Positions 8,450 to 16,706 are shown, counted from the first letter of the stretch. The stretch: DNA of 46,686 bases from Bacillota bacterium (GCA_023435985.1 JAEZKY010000103.1:1-46686); one strand, 5' to 3'. Notes: generated from the letters alone by a model not told the origin. Numbers and translations are program-made.

Positions 8450-9643
8450 ATGTTAATGTTAAATATGTTAGAAAAAATGGCACTTATAACAGTGTTTACA
8501 TTTATTATCTTACAGACTAGTATTATGAAACATTTAGTAAAAGATAAATATGATTGTAAGGATAAGGCAATCATTATCATTATATTTTCAATACTAGCTA
8601 TTTTGGGAACTTATTTTGGTATATACATTACTGATAATTCATTAGCTAACAGCAGACCAATTGGAGCAATAGTAGCAGGATATTTAGGGGGACCAAGCAT
8701 CGGAATAATAGTAGGATGTATAAGTGGATTACATAGATATTCTTTTGGAGGATTTACAGCCTTAGCTTGTTCTCTATCAACGGTTGTGGAAGGAGCAATT
8801 GGAGGATGTTTTAGGCTATTATTTAAGAAACAAAGATTAAGTCCATTGATCGCAGGATTAGCAGCAGTAATAGCGGAAATTACTCAAATGATTATTATTC
8901 TAATATTTTCAAGTGATATAAATGCAGCAATAGAACTTGAAAAAACAATAGCCTTATCTATGATAATTATAAATCCAATAGGAGTTTTTTTGATAATTAC
9001 AGCAATTAAAAGTTCAAAAAGATTAGTTGATGATGAAGTTAACCTAATTAAATTAAAAGAAGAAAATAAAGTAGCAGAATTAAAAGCTTTGAAAGCACAG
9101 ATAGAGCCACACTTTCTATTTAATTCTCTCAATGTTATAAGTGCTTATTGTAGAACTGATGGTGAAAAAGCAAAAGATTTAATATTAAACCTTTCTAATT
9201 ATTTTAGAAGCACTTTAGAAATAGAGGGGGATTTTTCTACATTGGAGAAAGAATTAAAGTTAATTAAAGCATATGTAGCAATTGAACAAGCTAGATTTTC
9301 AAATAGATTATTTGTGAAATTCTCAATAGATGAAAATCTGCTAAATATAAAATTTCCAATACTCTTACTTCAACCAATTGTAGAAAACGCTATTAAACAC
9401 GGCATCTTAAAAAAAATTGATGGAGGAGAAGTATCAATTTCTATTAGCGATAGTGAAGATAAAATTTATATTGAAATTAGTGATAATGGAGTTGGATTTG
9501 AATATACAGAGAAATCAGCATCTACAGGAATTGGACTTAAAAATGTAAATAACAGACTTAAGCTTTTGTATGGAGATGAATGCAAATTAAATATAGCAAG
9601 TTCAAATAGTGGCAGCAATGTTAACTTTTATATTCCTAGATAA
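8450..9643 (+). CDS. LytS-type sensor histidine kinase without GAF domain
   Basis: This 397-residue protein has a 5TMR-LYT membrane sensor in residues 10-185. The conserved signature is NSRPIGAIVAGYLGGPSIG followed by GLHRYSFGGFTALAC. A short helical linker, a His-kinase domain with H221 in EPHFLFNSLN, and a HATPase domain (NAIKHGI, then DNGVGFEY, then GIGLKNVNNRL) follow. LytS and BtsS proteins are normally about 560-580 residues and carry a GAF domain between the membrane part and the kinase. Here the membrane part runs almost straight into the kinase. The gene is 20 bases upstream of its response regulator. By family it senses pyruvate or membrane state and probably controls cstA. Confidence 0.93.
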   Translation: MLMLNMLEKMALITVFTFIILQTSIMKHLVKDKYDCKDKAIIIIIFSILAILGTYFGIYITDNSLANSRPIGAIVAGYLGGPSIGIIVGCISGLHRYSFGGFTALACSLSTVVEGAIGGCFRLLFKKQRLSPLIAGLAAVIAEITQMIIILIFSSDINAAIELEKTIALSMIIINPIGVFLIITAIKSSKRLVDDEVNLIKLKEENKVAELKALKAQIEPHFLFNSLNVISAYCRTDGEKAKDLILNLSNYFRSTLEIEGDFSTLEKELKLIKAYVAIEQARFSNRLFVKFSIDENLLNIKFPILLLQPIVENAIKHGILKKIDGGEVSISISDSEDKIYIEISDNGVGFEYTEKSASTGIGLKNVNNRLKLLYGDECKLNIASSNSGSNVNFYIPR

Positions 9644-9663
9644 GTATAGTGGAGGGGATTAAA

Positions 9664-10422
9664 TTGAGATTATTAGATCAAATTAAAATAGTAATAGTTG
9701 AGGACGAGAAAATATCTAATGATGAACTTAAATATATAGTATCAAAGGATAGCAGGTTCAGAGTTGTGGGACAAGCATACGATGGGATCAATGCATTAAA
9801 ATTAATAGAAAGTGAAGAGCCAGAAATCGTTTTTATTGATATTAATATTCCGGGAAAAAGTGGAATAGAGTTAGCAGAAGAAATAAAAGTCATGTTACAA
9901 GATACAATTATAATTTTTCTAACAGCATATGATAGTTATGCGGTAAAAGCATTTGAACTTAAAATATATGATTATATATTAAAGCCTTATGATGAAAAGA
10001 GGATAATAGAATCATTAAATTGTGCATTGAGTGCCATTAATAGTAAAAACGAAAATGATATTATTTGCATATTAGATAAATTAGATCAGACTAAAAGTCT
10101 AAAAAGAATTCCGTGTGAAAATAATGGAAGGATAATTCTCATTGATATTAATAAGATTTCATTTTGCTATTCTGAAGGAGAAAAAAATTACATTAAAGCA
10201 GATAAAGAAATTTATTATACATCAAAAACCTTACAGGAGCTATCTGAGAAAACCAATTTTTTCAGATGTCATAGGAGTTATATTGTTAATCTTGAGAAGG
10301 TGAAAGAAGTTTATCCATGGTTTAATGGAACCTATAAATTAATAGTGGATAATATCGAAAAAGATGAGATCCCAGTAAGTAGATCTCATGTAAAGGAAGT
10401 CAAAATGGCGTTAGGATTGTAA
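9664..10422 (+). CDS. LytTR-family response regulator
   Basis: The TTG at 9664 is preferred as start because GGAGGGG at 9651-9657 is the ribosome site; the in-frame GTG at 9649 precedes that site. This gives 252 residues. The N-terminal receiver domain has the acidic pocket VEDE and the phosphorylated Asp59 in FIDINIPG, plus the conserved Lys in YILKPYD. The C-terminal LytTR DNA-binding domain covers about residues 145-250, with FFRCHRSYIVNLEKVKEVYPW and VPVSRSHVKEVK-like ending. It lies 20 bases after the kinase gene and forms a two-gene operon. The likely target is the divergent cstA promoter. No terminator is visible between its stop and the convergent tetR gene. Confidence 0.94.
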   Translation: MRLLDQIKIVIVEDEKISNDELKYIVSKDSRFRVVGQAYDGINALKLIESEEPEIVFIDINIPGKSGIELAEEIKVMLQDTIIIFLTAYDSYAVKAFELKIYDYILKPYDEKRIIESLNCALSAINSKNENDIICILDKLDQTKSLKRIPCENNGRIILIDINKISFCYSEGEKNYIKADKEIYYTSKTLQELSEKTNFFRCHRSYIVNLEKVKEVYPWFNGTYKLIVDNIEKDEIPVSRSHVKEVKMALGL

Positions 10423-10437
10423 CAATATTCTTTGTGC

Positions 10438-11013
10438 CTAAAGTAATTCGGAAACTAATATTTTTAGTGAATTAAATGATTCCATAAAATATTGTGGAGT
10501 GTACTCATTATTATTTTCGATATACCATTGAAGTGAAGTCATTGTAGTTGAAGCATATATTCGGCAAAAGTATTCTTTAGGAATATTATATTTTATTTTG
10601 TTTTCTATGTTATCCCAATAGGATGAACAGCCTTCTTTTAATATATCAAATAAACTGTTATATAAATCAACAGATTCAGTATGAACTTTTAACAGGGTTA
10701 AAAATACATTCCGTTGCTTTGAATAATACTCTATTATACTTGAGAAAAAATGCATAAAGTCATCATGAGATTTTAATGTAAATCGATCTTTAATAAAAAT
10801 TTTAAAATTATCTAATATTTCATCTACAAGCTGTTTAAGCAAATCATATTTATCATAATAATGATCATAAAAAGTTGAACGTCCTATTAGTGCTTCATCT
10901 ATGATATTTTGGATAGTAATATCTTTAAACTCTTTTACCAGTAACAAAGTTATAAAAGCTGTTTTTATGTTTTTTTTCGTTTTTAGCACACGTAAATCGG
11001 ATTTGTTAGTCAT
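10438..11013 (-). CDS. TetR/AcrR-family transcriptional regulator
   Basis: This 191-residue protein has an N-terminal helix-turn-helix: the segment LLVKEFKDITIQNIIDEA and then IGRSTFYDHYYDKYDLL match the TetR family recognition region. The C-terminal ligand-binding half is variable and no ligand can be named. It is transcribed away from the export operon starting at 11662. A perfect palindrome at 11043-11057, about 30 bases before its start codon, is a candidate operator. The likely role is control of its own gene and of the drug-type efflux operon. Its 3' end lies only 15 bases from the end of the convergent response regulator gene. Confidence 0.9.
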   Translation of the reverse strand: MTNKSDLRVLKTKKNIKTAFITLLLVKEFKDITIQNIIDEALIGRSTFYDHYYDKYDLLKQLVDEILDNFKIFIKDRFTLKSHDDFMHFFSSIIEYYSKQRNVFLTLLKVHTESVDLYNSLFDILKEGCSSYWDNIENKIKYNIPKEYFCRIYASTTMTSLQWYIENNNEYTPQYFMESFNSLKILVSELL

Positions 11014-11042
11014 ATAGTCACCTCTAAAATTATATGGAAAGA

Positions 11043-11057
11043 ATTAGTACTACTAAT
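11043..11057. promoter_or_regulatory. Candidate TetR operator (15-base perfect palindrome)
   Basis: ATTAGTA-C-TACTAAT is a perfect odd-length palindrome, the form commonly bound by TetR-family dimers, placed just upstream of tetR. A half-site ATTAGTA followed by TATAAT occurs at 11239-11250, in the likely promoter area of the export operon. Confidence 0.55.
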
Positions 11058-11078
11058 AATATACAATATAATTAGTGT

Positions 11079-11125
11079 AAAAGCTAATGAAATAGTAATA
11101 ATTATACTATTTCATTAGCTTTTTT
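11079..11125 (+). terminator. Strong plus-strand terminator upstream of tetR
   Basis: Nineteen-base perfect arms (11079-11097 and 11105-11123) with a 7-base loop end in a T-run on the plus strand. No plus-strand gene lies directly before it: the nearest is the response regulator ending at 10422, with tetR in between on the other strand. Confidence 0.85.
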
Positions 11126-11661
11126 ACTTTATAATCAATATTTTGAAATTTGTAAGTTATCAAACAATATTACAATAAAGTGTCAGTTAAGATATGATGA
11201 TAATTATTATTGGTTATTGAAACAGAGATAGAAGATAATTAGTATATAATATGTGGAAAGAATATGAAATAAGGCACAATTAAAAGATAATAGACAAGTA
11301 TGCTTGTCTATTTTGCACCATAAATAAAATTTGATGCTCATAAGCTACTGAGTAAGTGAGTCACACAAAAATATAGATTTCACTGTGGGAAAGTTTGAAG
11401 AGGGAAATGTAAAGTGTTTACAGAGGAAGTCTCTCTAGCAAATACAAAATTTGGAGTATTTATTCTTATTTTTGATTTTCTGTTTATCGTCTAAGTTATG
11501 ATAATAAGATGATATAAGCAAAACTTACTATTTGTTTTAGATAAAGTGAAGCTTTTTAAGCTGGGTTTCATATTGCAGTTAAATTTAATTTAACTTACTA
11601 AGGCACAAAGGATTTAGGAGAAAATATAAGTTACATATAGTACTTTTAAAAAGGGGGGAAA
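11126..11661 (+). other. Long leader region of the export operon
   Basis: No gene is visible in these 536 bases. There is a possible promoter (TTGGTT at 11210-11215, 18 bases, GATAAT at 11234-11239). A perfect 10-base-stem hairpin (AATAGACAAG, loop TATG, CTTGTCTATT at 11289-11312) is followed by four T in all. There are also several GA-rich and short self-complementary stretches in 11340-11450. Two copies of AAGGCACAA (near 11271 and 11601) resemble the ends of the inverted-repeat element at 22278. The length suggests leader-mediated control, but no known riboswitch class was recognised. Confidence 0.45.
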
Positions 11662-11928
11662 ATGAGAGGAATTGAAAAAAGCACTAAGAAAAATAATCTT
11701 GACTACAAAAGGATATCAGAAGATAATATTGATTTTTTAAAGAAAAATATAGCACTTTATACTAAAAAACTTAAAATTTTAAAGGTTAAGTATGACGAAG
11801 AATTACTTACTAGGATACATTATCATGTTAAGGTGGTAAGTAGTGAGTATTTAGATATTCAGTTAAGGAGCGCAATTGATAAATATAATATATTAAAAAA
11901 TCAAATGCCTTGGATTATATTTTCATAA
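11662..11928 (+). CDS. Small protein of unknown function, first gene of export operon
   Basis: This 88-residue, Lys-rich protein has no membrane segment and no motif I recognise. The central part (FLKKNIALYTKKLKILKVKYDEELLTRIHYHVKVV) is likely helical. The start is supported by an unusually strong AAGGGGGG ribosome site. It ends 29 bases before the lipoprotein adaptor gene, with no terminator between, so it is part of the same operon. It could be a small regulator or an accessory of the pump. No function is assigned. Confidence 0.7.
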   Translation: MRGIEKSTKKNNLDYKRISEDNIDFLKKNIALYTKKLKILKVKYDEELLTRIHYHVKVVSSEYLDIQLRSAIDKYNILKNQMPWIIFS

Positions 11929-11957
11929 TAGTATAAATTAGGAGGAACGAAATAATT

Positions 11958-12944
11958 ATGAAAAAAAGTGTTTTATGGATAATAATTATAGCATTATTAT
12001 TTACTTCTACTTTATCTGGGTGCGGTAGCAAAAAAGATGATAATACAAACGCTCATGAAACAGCTTATGTTCAGGAGGATAGAATTGTTTATTTTATGTC
12101 AGGAAAAGTCGAAGCAGATGAAAGTGCAGTAATAACCTCGAAAATTAATGCGAAAGTTTCAGAAATAACTGTAGATGTTGCTTCTACAGTTAATAAAGGT
12201 GATTCCATAATTACTCTTGACTCAAAAGACTTGCAGGCTCAAGTTGAGCAAGCACAAGCGGGTGTTGATGTAGCACAAGCAAATTTGAATAAAATCAAGA
12301 GCGGCTCAAGGCCAGAACAAATAGAAGAAGCTACGGCAGCACTTGAAAGTTCTAAGGCAAACTATGAAAATGCTGAAGTTAATAATGAAAGAAATAAAAA
12401 CATTTTTGATGCAGGTGGAATTACTAAGGCTCAACTTGAACAAAGTGAGACAGCTCTTACAGCAGCAGAATCCACATATAAATCAGCCCAAGCAGCTTTA
12501 GATATGTTAAATAAAGGTGAAACAGAAGAAAGTATAGCAATTGGAGAGGCACAAGTAAAAAGCGCAGAGGCTGCGTTAAATACAGCACAGGTTCAGCTTC
12601 AAAATGGAGTAATAACATCTCCAATATCTGGAGTTGTCATTTCTAAGAATATTAATAGTGGTGAGTTGGCAACAGCAGGATCACCATTAATATCAGTTGT
12701 TAATATGGATACTATTATTATAAATTCATATATACCTTCAACCTATATAAATAAGATATATAATAATCAGGATGTTGTAATTAAAATATCTGAAATACCA
12801 GATAAGGTGTTTGACGGGGAAATATCAGTAATAGATCCGGCAATAGATTCCCAAAATAAGAATATTCTTGTAAAGATTAAATTTAAGGAAAAGGACCCAC
12901 TTATAAAATTAGGAATGTTTGCAGAGATAGGAGTAAGAGAGTAA
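11958..12944 (+). CDS. HlyD-family efflux adaptor lipoprotein
   Basis: This 328-residue adaptor starts with a lipoprotein signal peptide ending in LSGC (Cys22). It has the first lipoyl half (GKVEADESAVITSKINAKVSEI), then a long Ala/Gln/Glu-rich coiled-coil hairpin over about residues 90-205, the second lipoyl half (ITSPISGVVISKNINSGELATAG) and a beta-barrel domain. In Gram-negative bacteria such proteins link an inner-membrane pump to an outer-membrane channel. In this single-membrane organism it would be tethered to the outer face of the membrane and help the MFS pump two genes downstream. It is 14 bases from the second adaptor gene. Confidence 0.92.
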   Translation: MKKSVLWIIIIALLFTSTLSGCGSKKDDNTNAHETAYVQEDRIVYFMSGKVEADESAVITSKINAKVSEITVDVASTVNKGDSIITLDSKDLQAQVEQAQAGVDVAQANLNKIKSGSRPEQIEEATAALESSKANYENAEVNNERNKNIFDAGGITKAQLEQSETALTAAESTYKSAQAALDMLNKGETEESIAIGEAQVKSAEAALNTAQVQLQNGVITSPISGVVISKNINSGELATAGSPLISVVNMDTIIINSYIPSTYINKIYNNQDVVIKISEIPDKVFDGEISVIDPAIDSQNKNILVKIKFKEKDPLIKLGMFAEIGVRE

Positions 12945-12958
12945 GGGAGGAAATTTAT

Positions 12959-13612
12959 ATGATCAAAAAACGTAAAATATTAATGATTACTATATTGATA
13001 GTCATGATTGTTACACTTGGCAGTGTAGGATATTATTATTGGTACAATAATAAATATTTTGTAACTACAGATGATGCAACAGTTACGGGAGATCTTATTA
13101 AGGTGAGTCCTCAAATTTCAGGAAAACTCCTTGAGTTCAATATAGAAGAAGGTGATAGTGTAGTACAAGATCAAATTGTAGGAAGACAAGAAATGGGAAG
13201 TCTGCCAGATACTAATGTAGATCAATCCATAATAAGAGCACCAATCAGTGGAATTGTAATCAAAAAGGTTGGAAATGTAGGAGAGATAGAAGCAGCAGGG
13301 CAGACTCTTGCAATGCTTGTTGATCCACAAAAGCTATATATTACTGCTAATATAGAAGAAACTAAATTAGGAAAGGTAAAACAGGGACAAGCTGTAGATA
13401 TTACAATAGATCAAATTGAAGGGGAAACTTTTACAGGAAAAGTAAAGTATGTCGGCAAGGCTTCAAATTCAACTTTCTCACTTCTTCCAGCATCAACTAG
13501 TGGTACTTTTACTAAAGTAGTGCAAAGAATGCCTGTTAAAATTGAACTTGATAAAGTTAAGTCTGAATTATTACCTGGATCTAATGCTATAGTTAAAATT
13601 CATATTAAGTGA
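12959..13612 (+). CDS. EmrA-like adaptor, short form without coiled-coil
   Basis: This 217-residue protein has one N-terminal membrane anchor (about residues 7-27) and then YFVTTDDATVTGDLIKVSPQISGKL, typical of EmrA/HlyD adaptors. The first lipoyl half is followed almost at once by the second half (IIRAPISGIVIKKVGNVGEIEAAG). The alpha-helical hairpin of about 100 residues found in most EmrA proteins is missing and replaced by roughly 20 residues around MGSLPDTNVDQS. A beta-barrel domain completes it. It sits between a coiled-coil adaptor and an EmrB-type pump with gaps of 14 and 15 bases. The two adaptors may share the work of one. Confidence 0.92.
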   Translation: MIKKRKILMITILIVMIVTLGSVGYYYWYNNKYFVTTDDATVTGDLIKVSPQISGKLLEFNIEEGDSVVQDQIVGRQEMGSLPDTNVDQSIIRAPISGIVIKKVGNVGEIEAAGQTLAMLVDPQKLYITANIEETKLGKVKQGQAVDITIDQIEGETFTGKVKYVGKASNSTFSLLPASTSGTFTKVVQRMPVKIELDKVKSELLPGSNAIVKIHIK

Positions 13613-13627
13613 TGGAGGTAATCACCA

Positions 13628-15166
13628 ATGGAAGATAAGGAAAAAAACGATTCATCCAAGTGGTTAATTCTTATAGTAATTATAATAGGTTCTTTTATGT
13701 CTACATTAGATACTAGTATTGCAAATATAGCTGTCCCCAAAATAATGTCAGTATTTGGTGTTTCATTAGATGATGTGAAATGGGTATTAACAGCTTATAC
13801 TCTTACACTAGGTGCAGTAGTGCCGGTAACTGGATATTTGGGAGATGTCTTTGGATCAAAGAAAATGTTTGTATTTGCACTTGTTACTTTTACTATAGGA
13901 TCATTTTTATGTGGAATGGCTTGGAGTAATGGAGCTATGATAGCATTTCGTATTATACAAGCTATAGGTGGTGGAATGATAATGCCTGTTGCAATGACTA
14001 CGATGATGCAGACATTTTCAAAGGAGACACTTGGTACAGCTACTGGATTTTGGGGTATTGCAGTTTTAGCAGCTCCAGCAATAGGACCAACCCTTGGAGG
14101 ATATATACTTGAAAAGTTAGATTGGCGAATAATATTTTATATAAATGTTCCTATAGGTATTCTAGGAACATTTATGGCATTAATATATCTTAAAGATGTT
14201 CCAAAGAAAGCATTTACAAAATTCGATTATATAGGTTTTTTAACTTCTACTTTATCTATAGTTAGTATTCTATATGTTCTAGGGGAAGGTTCTAGCATTG
14301 ATTGGGGAGACATAGAAAATCCCTTGCTATTAACAGTTGGAGCATTTGGAATGATATTATTTATAATAAATGAATTAAGTATTGAAGATCCATTAATAGA
14401 ATTGCGGATTTTAAAAAATTTTGAATTTGCTATAAGCCAAATTGTACAATGCGTATTATATGCTGTGTTACTAGCTGTAATGTATGTAATGCCATTATTT
14501 TTGCAAAACATAAGAGCCTACACGCCAATGGAAACTGGTATGATTTTACTACCATCAGCTTTGGCATCAGCACTTATAATGCCTATTAGTGGTAAAATAT
14601 TTGATAAAATTGGTGCAAAAACTCCAGCTACTATTGGAATCTTCATATTAATTGTAAGCACATATAAGTTAGCTTGCATCAATATGAATACAACTAAATT
14701 TTATATAGAGGTAGTAATGACAATACGTAATATTGGAATTGGACTTTCAATGATGCCAGTGACAACAGCTGGTATGAATGCTATCAGTGATCCAAGGTTT
14801 GCGGGAAAAGCATCAGCATTAAATAATACAGTTAAACAAATTGCAGGATCATTAGGAATAACAATGACAACAACTGTAATACAAGGTAGAGTTGATTTAA
14901 ATTATAGCAGATTATCAGATCAGGTAACATCATTTAATTTAGTTGCAAATGAAGCTATTAATAAAGTTCAAGCATTGTATATGCAAGGCGGATATTCACA
15001 GGGAGATGCAAGCCAAGTGACAACATATACTATTACTCAACTTGTTTATAAGCAAGCTTATATAGATGCGATAGGTTATTCATTAGCTGTAAGCGCTGTT
15101 GCAGCAGGTATAGCATTCATTTTAGTCAGATTTATGAAGAGCAAAGAGTTGGAGAAACATTATTAA
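13628..15166 (+). CDS. DHA2-family (EmrB/QacA-type) MFS drug exporter
   Basis: This 512-residue protein is predicted to have 14 membrane helices and belongs to the DHA2 family of proton-driven exporters. The helix 1 motif FMSTLDTSIANIAVP, the motif A-like GYLGDVFGSKKMF, and motif C in helix 5 (GFWGIAVLAAPAIGPTLGGYI) are all visible. Such pumps export drugs, fatty acid-like compounds or the cell's own products. It is the last gene of the operon, with two adaptors upstream and a TetR gene divergent. Its convergent neighbour starts a lipid-type biosynthetic locus, so it may export that product; this is inference only. Confidence 0.95.
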   Translation: MEDKEKNDSSKWLILIVIIIGSFMSTLDTSIANIAVPKIMSVFGVSLDDVKWVLTAYTLTLGAVVPVTGYLGDVFGSKKMFVFALVTFTIGSFLCGMAWSNGAMIAFRIIQAIGGGMIMPVAMTTMMQTFSKETLGTATGFWGIAVLAAPAIGPTLGGYILEKLDWRIIFYINVPIGILGTFMALIYLKDVPKKAFTKFDYIGFLTSTLSIVSILYVLGEGSSIDWGDIENPLLLTVGAFGMILFIINELSIEDPLIELRILKNFEFAISQIVQCVLYAVLLAVMYVMPLFLQNIRAYTPMETGMILLPSALASALIMPISGKIFDKIGAKTPATIGIFILIVSTYKLACINMNTTKFYIEVVMTIRNIGIGLSMMPVTTAGMNAISDPRFAGKASALNNTVKQIAGSLGITMTTTVIQGRVDLNYSRLSDQVTSFNLVANEAINKVQALYMQGGYSQGDASQVTTYTITQLVYKQAYIDAIGYSLAVSAVAAGIAFILVRFMKSKELEKHY

Positions 15167-15543
15167 AACTTATATTTAATTTGAAGGTTTATGATTTAAA
15201 TATTTATAATATCCGACTCTAGTATATTTGATATTTTACAAGCCTTCTTGATGTTATATTTTCTTGTTTTTTTCAAGTATTGAAACTTTGTTTGTTTTTC
15301 GGTCAAGAAAGCTTGATATTTTTTTATAGTTTTAATCATAGTTCATATTTTATAGTATATTTGGTCCCTAAGTCTATTGTAACACTTCCAGTATTAAAAT
15401 AGAGCATTATGATTATAAGTGTAAAACGAAGAAGATTTCCAAAAGAACTTAAGATCAATACAGTAGAATCATAGTCTTAATGCTATATAAAATACAGATA
15501 ACTATTTGCCAATCTAAGATATGTAGAGATTTGAACTTTAGTT
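15167..15543. other. Intergenic region between convergent MFS and KAS III genes
   Basis: There is no intact gene in these 377 bases. A weak terminator-like hairpin (TCAAG-AAAG-CTTGA followed by TATTTTTTT) lies near 15303-15325. A 21-codon open frame at 15409-15474 resembles the start of an IS3-type transposase. The rest is AT-rich with nothing else recognisable. Confidence 0.6.
15409..15474 (+). pseudogene. Possible relic of an IS3-type transposase OrfA start
   Basis: The frame reads MIISVKRRRFPKELKINTVE and a Ser before a TAG. A basic KRRRFPKELK stretch followed by an amphipathic segment is typical of the first residues of IS3-family OrfA helix-turn-helix proteins. Nothing downstream continues the protein. 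The match is short and could be chance. Confidence 0.25.
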
Positions 15544-16539
15544 TTAGTATTCAAAGACAATTCCACCTAAAGAAAATCCGGCTCCACCACCAATTAGCAT
15601 TACTTTATATCCTCTCTTAATTTTCCCTTGCGTTATGCTCTCGTGTAAGGCTAATGGTATTGATGCAGCAGCCATATTTCCGCGATTATTTAATATATTT
15701 ATAAATTTTTTTTCTGAACCATTTAATATAATTTGCATAACTTTCATAGACATATCACTTGCTTGATGAGGAATAATAATATCTATGTCGTCTAAAGATA
15801 TATCTGTAGGAGTCAATAGTTTTTTTACAAAATCACCAAAATAATTAGCTACCAGTTTTGTTACATTTTTCCCATGCATATCAAAATAGAAATCACTTTT
15901 AGTTTCTTTTGAATAGGTTTTAGAATGAATTTTAGTTCCTCCGCCTCTAATTTCAGCAAAATTTGCTCCTTCGCTATATGTTTCCATTCTAGCGGATAAT
16001 ATTTTGGAGGTTTCATTTTCAGTAGATTGTCCAATAATTACAGCCGCAGCACCATCTCCAAGGAGAATACAACTTTCTTTTTGATCCCAATTAGAAACAT
16101 GTGAAAGAATTTCTGTAGAAACTAAAATTACATTTTTATATCTACCAGTTTCAATTGCTGATGACATAATATCGAATGCAACAACAAAACTTAAGCATAC
16201 GCTAGAGATATCGAAGCAAGGGATTTTACTTTGTTCCCATCCCAATTCACGTTGTATAAAAGTAGCAGTGCATGGAACTGGTTGTTGCAGTGAGGCACTT
16301 GCACAAACGATACAATCTATATCATCAACTGTTAGATTTGCATTTTTTAATGCATTTTCTATTGCATATGCGCCCATTTGAGATGCTGTTTCATTTGTAG
16401 CAAAATGCCTATTAGAAATTCCAGAATGTTTAAATGTCCATCCACTTTCAACATCTAACTTTTTATCAAGTTCGTCAGATGTTACTATTCTTTCTGGCAA
16501 ATAGCTACCTGTACCAAGAATTTTTACTTTTTTTATCAT
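15544..16539 (-). CDS. Beta-ketoacyl-ACP synthase III (FabH-like), specialised copy
   Basis: This 331-residue thiolase-fold enzyme has the intact catalytic triad of KAS III: Cys115 in SSVCLSF, His258 in IPHQAS and Asn288 in NRGNMAAAS. Family members join an acyl-CoA or acyl-ACP to a malonyl carrier, or transfer acyl groups to other acceptors. It is not beside the usual fab genes. Instead it is divergent from an acyl ligase-carrier protein operon across 167 bases, with paired promoters, so it probably works on acyl chains carried by that ACP. A TTGACA-17-TAAAAT promoter precedes it. Housekeeping FabH is the alternative, but the context argues against it. Confidence 0.9.
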   Translation of the reverse strand: MIKKVKILGTGSYLPERIVTSDELDKKLDVESGWTFKHSGISNRHFATNETASQMGAYAIENALKNANLTVDDIDCIVCASASLQQPVPCTATFIQRELGWEQSKIPCFDISSVCLSFVVAFDIMSSAIETGRYKNVILVSTEILSHVSNWDQKESCILLGDGAAAVIIGQSTENETSKILSARMETYSEGANFAEIRGGGTKIHSKTYSKETKSDFYFDMHGKNVTKLVANYFGDFVKKLLTPTDISLDDIDIIIPHQASDMSMKVMQIILNGSEKKFINILNNRGNMAAASIPLALHESITQGKIKRGYKVMLIGGGAGFSLGGIVFEY

Positions 16540-16706
16540 ACTACACTCTCCTTACATAAATATTATATCTGTATAGTATTTTACAACATGTGTATTTAAT
16601 TGTCAATAATTCAACTAAATTACAATAATGTAAAAATATTGACAAAATGTAAAAATAATGATATTGTTTAAAAAAAGCAATAATTAATAGAGAGGGGTAT
16701 CGAGAA
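16540..16706. promoter_or_regulatory. Divergent promoters of the acyl-carrier biosynthetic locus
   Basis: On the minus strand TTGACA (16601-16606), 17 bases and TAAAAT (16578-16583) drive the KAS III gene. On the plus strand TTGACA (16639-16644), 17 bases and TATTGT (16662-16667) drive the ligase operon. A direct repeat AATGTAAAAATA at 16627-16638 and 16646-16657 overlaps the plus-strand -35 region. Palindromic TTACA-N4-TGTAA (16620-16633) lies between the promoters and TACA-N5-TGTA lies in the spacer of the minus promoter. These look like operator sites for a shared regulator. Confidence 0.65.

Noticed and set aside
11029..11034. TATAAT on the minus strand as -10 box of tetR
   Set aside because: Transcription would start inside the ribosome site of tetR, and there is no -35 match.
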